63,989 nt of DNA from NCBI GenBank assembly GCA_047921175.1, contig JBLRWQ010000007.1, forward strand, positions 1 to 63,989. Reading direction: 5' to 3'. A program made the position numbers and the translations under genes. The notes under the pieces were generated by a model. That model was not told the DNA's origin. It saw only the letters and a list, made by a program, of their open reading frames with translations, and made no database searches. This DNA is from T1Sed10-7 sp047921175 (GTDB taxonomy: Bacteria > Actinomycetota > Nitriliruptoria > Nitriliruptorales > Nitriliruptoraceae). How positions within the stretch are numbered: position 1 is the stretch's first letter; each line of letters opens with the position of its first letter. This document shows, in pieces, positions 62,319 to 63,989 of this stretch.

Positions 62319-62333
62319 GCTGAGTCGATGCAC

Positions 62334-62362
62334 GGTGGGGCCCCGCACAGCGGGGCCCCACC
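62334..62362 (+). terminator. Strong hairpin after glpK
   Basis: A perfect 12-bp stem (GGTGGGGCCCCG / CGGGGCCCCACC) with a five-base loop CACAG, 15 bases after the glpK stop. Confidence 0.75.
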
Positions 62363-62485
62363 CGCACCACCTCGGTTCCCCGTCCTGCGGGGGGCGAGCC
62401 GCACCACCTCGGTTCCCCGTCCTGCGGGGGGCGAGCCGCACCACCTCGGTTCCCCGTCCTGCGGGGGGTGAGCCGCACCACCTCG
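62362..62485 (+). repeat. 37-bp tandem repeat array with hairpins between glpK and glpD
   Basis: Three head-to-tail copies (62362-62398, 62399-62435, 62436-62472) and a 13-base partial copy to 62485. Copies 1 and 2 are identical; copy 3 has one change near its end. Each contains CCCCG-TCCTG-CGGGG, so the array can form serial hairpins directly after the glpK terminator. There are no spacers, so it is not a CRISPR array. From 62486 to 62692 no gene is seen; ATCGAA repeats near 62562-62574 might be a regulator site. Confidence 0.9.
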
Positions 62486-62692
62486 ATGCCGGTACCGACG
62501 GCACTGGATGGGCCAGAGGACCTGGACGTCCGGCCTTGCGCCGTCCAAGATGCACGGCATCATCGAACATCGAAGCGGCGTGCACCGGCAGCCGCAGCCC
62601 GGCGCCCCCAGGCGCCATGACCGCCGCCGCCGGCCGCGTCGCGTTCCCGCCCGGACCAACACGGGTCTCGGGCACGACCGACGGAGCACAAC

Positions 62693-63989
62693 GTGGCGAC
62701 GACATCCCTCTCCCCCGCAGCTCGCGCCGAGGCCCTCGAGGCCATGGAGCGCGAGGAGCTCGACGTCCTGGTGATCGGCGGCGGCGTCACCGGGACCGGT
62801 GCGGCACTCGACGCGGTCACCCGTGGGCTCAAGACCGGCATGGTCGAGATGCGCGACTGGGCCAGCGGCACCTCGTCCCGGTCGACCAAGCTCCTGCACG
62901 GTGGCCTGCGCTACCTCGAGATGCTCGACTTCGGCCTCGTGCGTGAGGCCCTTCGTGAGCGCGGGCTGGTCATGCAGAAGCTCGCGCCGTTCCTGACGCG
63001 GCCGATCCCCTTCATCTACCCGCTGACCCACAAGGGGTGGGAGCGGCTCTACGTCGGCTCCGGGATCCTCCTCTACGACGTGATGGCCAAGGAGAAGGGC
63101 GCGAGCAAGGGCGTCCCGAACCACAAGCACTACTCCAAGTCGACCATCATGAAGCTCTTCCCGGGGCTCGATCCGGAGGTCTGCGTCGGCGCGATCCGCT
63201 ACTACGACGGTCAGGTCGATGACGCCCGGCACACCATGCTGCTTGCTCGCACGGCGGCCGTACATGGCGCCCACGTCGCGTCCCGCGCCCAGGTCGTGGA
63301 GCTGCTGCGCGAGGCCGGCCGGGTCGTCGGCGCGAAGGTCAAGGATCTCGAGCACGACCGCACCTTCGAGGTGCGTGCCCGGGTCGTCATCAACGCGACA
63401 GGGGTCTGGACGGACGAGATGCAGGCCATGCTCGGCGAGGAGGGGGAGTTCACCGTCCGTGCCTCCAAGGGCATCCACATCCTCGTACCGCGCGACCGCA
63501 TCAAGGCGAAGGTCGGCATGATCCTTCGCACCCCGACCAGCGTGCTCTTCACGATCCCGTGGCACCACCACTGGATCATCGGCACCACCGACACCGACTA
63601 CAAGCTGGACAAGACCGACCCGACCGCCTCGGCGGAGGACATCGAGTACGTGCTCGCTCAGGCCAACCGGGTGCTCAAGCAGAAGCTCACCAAGGACGAC
63701 GTGGTCGGGACCTACGCGGGCCTGCGCCCACTGGTGGCCGGCAACGCCGACTCCACCGCGAAGCTGTCGCGTGAGCACCTCGTCATCGAGACCACCCCGG
63801 GCATGATCGTGGTGGCCGGCGGGAAGTACACGACCTACCGGGTCATGGCCGAGGACACCGTCGACGCGGCGCTCGAGTCCATGGGCAAGCAGGCCGGGCC
63901 CTGCATCACCAAGGAGGTCCCGGTCGTCGGGGTCGACGGGTACCGGGCGGCCTGGAACCGTCGCGAGGTGACCGCGGAGAAGGCGGGGC
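62693..63989 (+). CDS. glpD: Glycerol-3-phosphate dehydrogenase (aerobic, FAD), 3'-truncated by window
   Basis: At least 432 residues from GTG 62693, with CGGAG six bases upstream; the frame is open to the window end. The FAD motif is VIGGGVTGTGAALDA, with GTSSRSTKLLHGGLRYLE, YYDGQVDDARHTML and IPWHHHWIIGTTDTDY, all typical of GlpD. It oxidises glycerol-3-phosphate to dihydroxyacetone phosphate and passes electrons to quinone at the membrane. With GlpF and GlpK it completes glycerol entry into glycolysis. Confidence 0.95.
   Translation, partial: MATTSLSPAARAEALEAMEREELDVLVIGGGVTGTGAALDAVTRGLKTGMVEMRDWASGTSSRSTKLLHGGLRYLEMLDFGLVREALRERGLVMQKLAPFLTRPIPFIYPLTHKGWERLYVGSGILLYDVMAKEKGASKGVPNHKHYSKSTIMKLFPGLDPEVCVGAIRYYDGQVDDARHTMLLARTAAVHGAHVASRAQVVELLREAGRVVGAKVKDLEHDRTFEVRARVVINATGVWTDEMQAMLGEEGEFTVRASKGIHILVPRDRIKAKVGMILRTPTSVLFTIPWHHHWIIGTTDTDYKLDKTDPTASAEDIEYVLAQANRVLKQKLTKDDVVGTYAGLRPLVAGNADSTAKLSREHLVIETTPGMIVVAGGKYTTYRVMAEDTVDAALESMGKQAGPCITKEVPVVGVDGYRAAWNRREVTAEKAG

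Noticed and set aside
62362..62485. Tandem 37-bp repeats as a CRISPR array
   Set aside because: The copies are directly adjacent with no spacers and no cas genes are near.

Overview
The window is a very GC-rich bacterial chromosome segment (third codon positions are almost all G or C, and GTG starts are common) that contains the replication-origin neighbourhood. Gene order and actinobacterial marker families (DUF3566 beside gyrA, DUF721 after recF, DUF5318, DUF6049, CwlM, nickel superoxide dismutase) place it in Actinomycetota. The departures from the Mycobacterium/Streptomyces layout suggest a deep-branching lineage of the Nitriliruptor/Euzebya kind. That lineage is an inference; no rRNA gene is present to confirm it.

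Layout. 139-5373 (minus): a three-gene ABC exporter operon, then an ethylbenzene-dehydrogenase-type haem-binding protein coupled to a multi-pass membrane protein. 5464-18103 (minus): the replication block dnaA, dnaN, recF, DUF721, dsbB-like, tlpA-like, gyrB, two small membrane proteins, gyrA, a septum-formation-type lipoprotein, DUF3566 and tRNA-Ile(GAU). Candidate DnaA-box clusters flank dnaA. 18618-24637 (plus): rpmH, rnpA, yidD, yidC, jag, then a 627-bp gap with two ParB-binding parS palindromes, then rsmG, parA and parB. 24609-28268 (minus): rpiA, a HAD hydrolase, ddl and an aminotransferase.

28452-41070 matches the conserved actinobacterial block that in Mycobacterium tuberculosis runs Rv3908-Rv3916: GNAT-like protein, cwlM, trxA, trxB, anti-sigma, sigma, MviN-type regulatory protein, DUF6049, mutT. 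Here the MviN position holds a complete Ser/Thr kinase with the MviN-type extracellular domain but no flippase. Genes from mutT to the anti-sigma factor form one tightly coupled operon starting from an apparently leaderless mRNA. 41166-55049 is a mixed housekeeping stretch: dtd, a lone pilT, a PH-domain pair, CCA-adding enzyme, a methyltransferase, divergent sodX/sodN, a prolyl oligopeptidase, small zinc-ribbon proteins, AlaX, a GYF_2 protein and tyrS.

55456-63989: ppdK, an orphan NarL-type histidine kinase, then glpF, glpK and a truncated glpD for glycerol uptake and catabolism. PPDK and the glp genes would link glycerol to the triose-phosphate/pyruvate/PEP node. Intergenic regions here are rich in hairpins, including a duplicated T-box-like hairpin before ppdK and a 37-bp tandem hairpin array between glpK and glpD.

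No mobile element, CRISPR array or prophage was seen. The most noteworthy items are the flippase-less kinase locus, the twin hairpins at 55099-55226, short islands of foreign-looking codon usage inside gyrB and glpK, a recurrent leaderless-promoter geometry, and a nickel superoxide dismutase whose metal hook has Met where Pro is usual.
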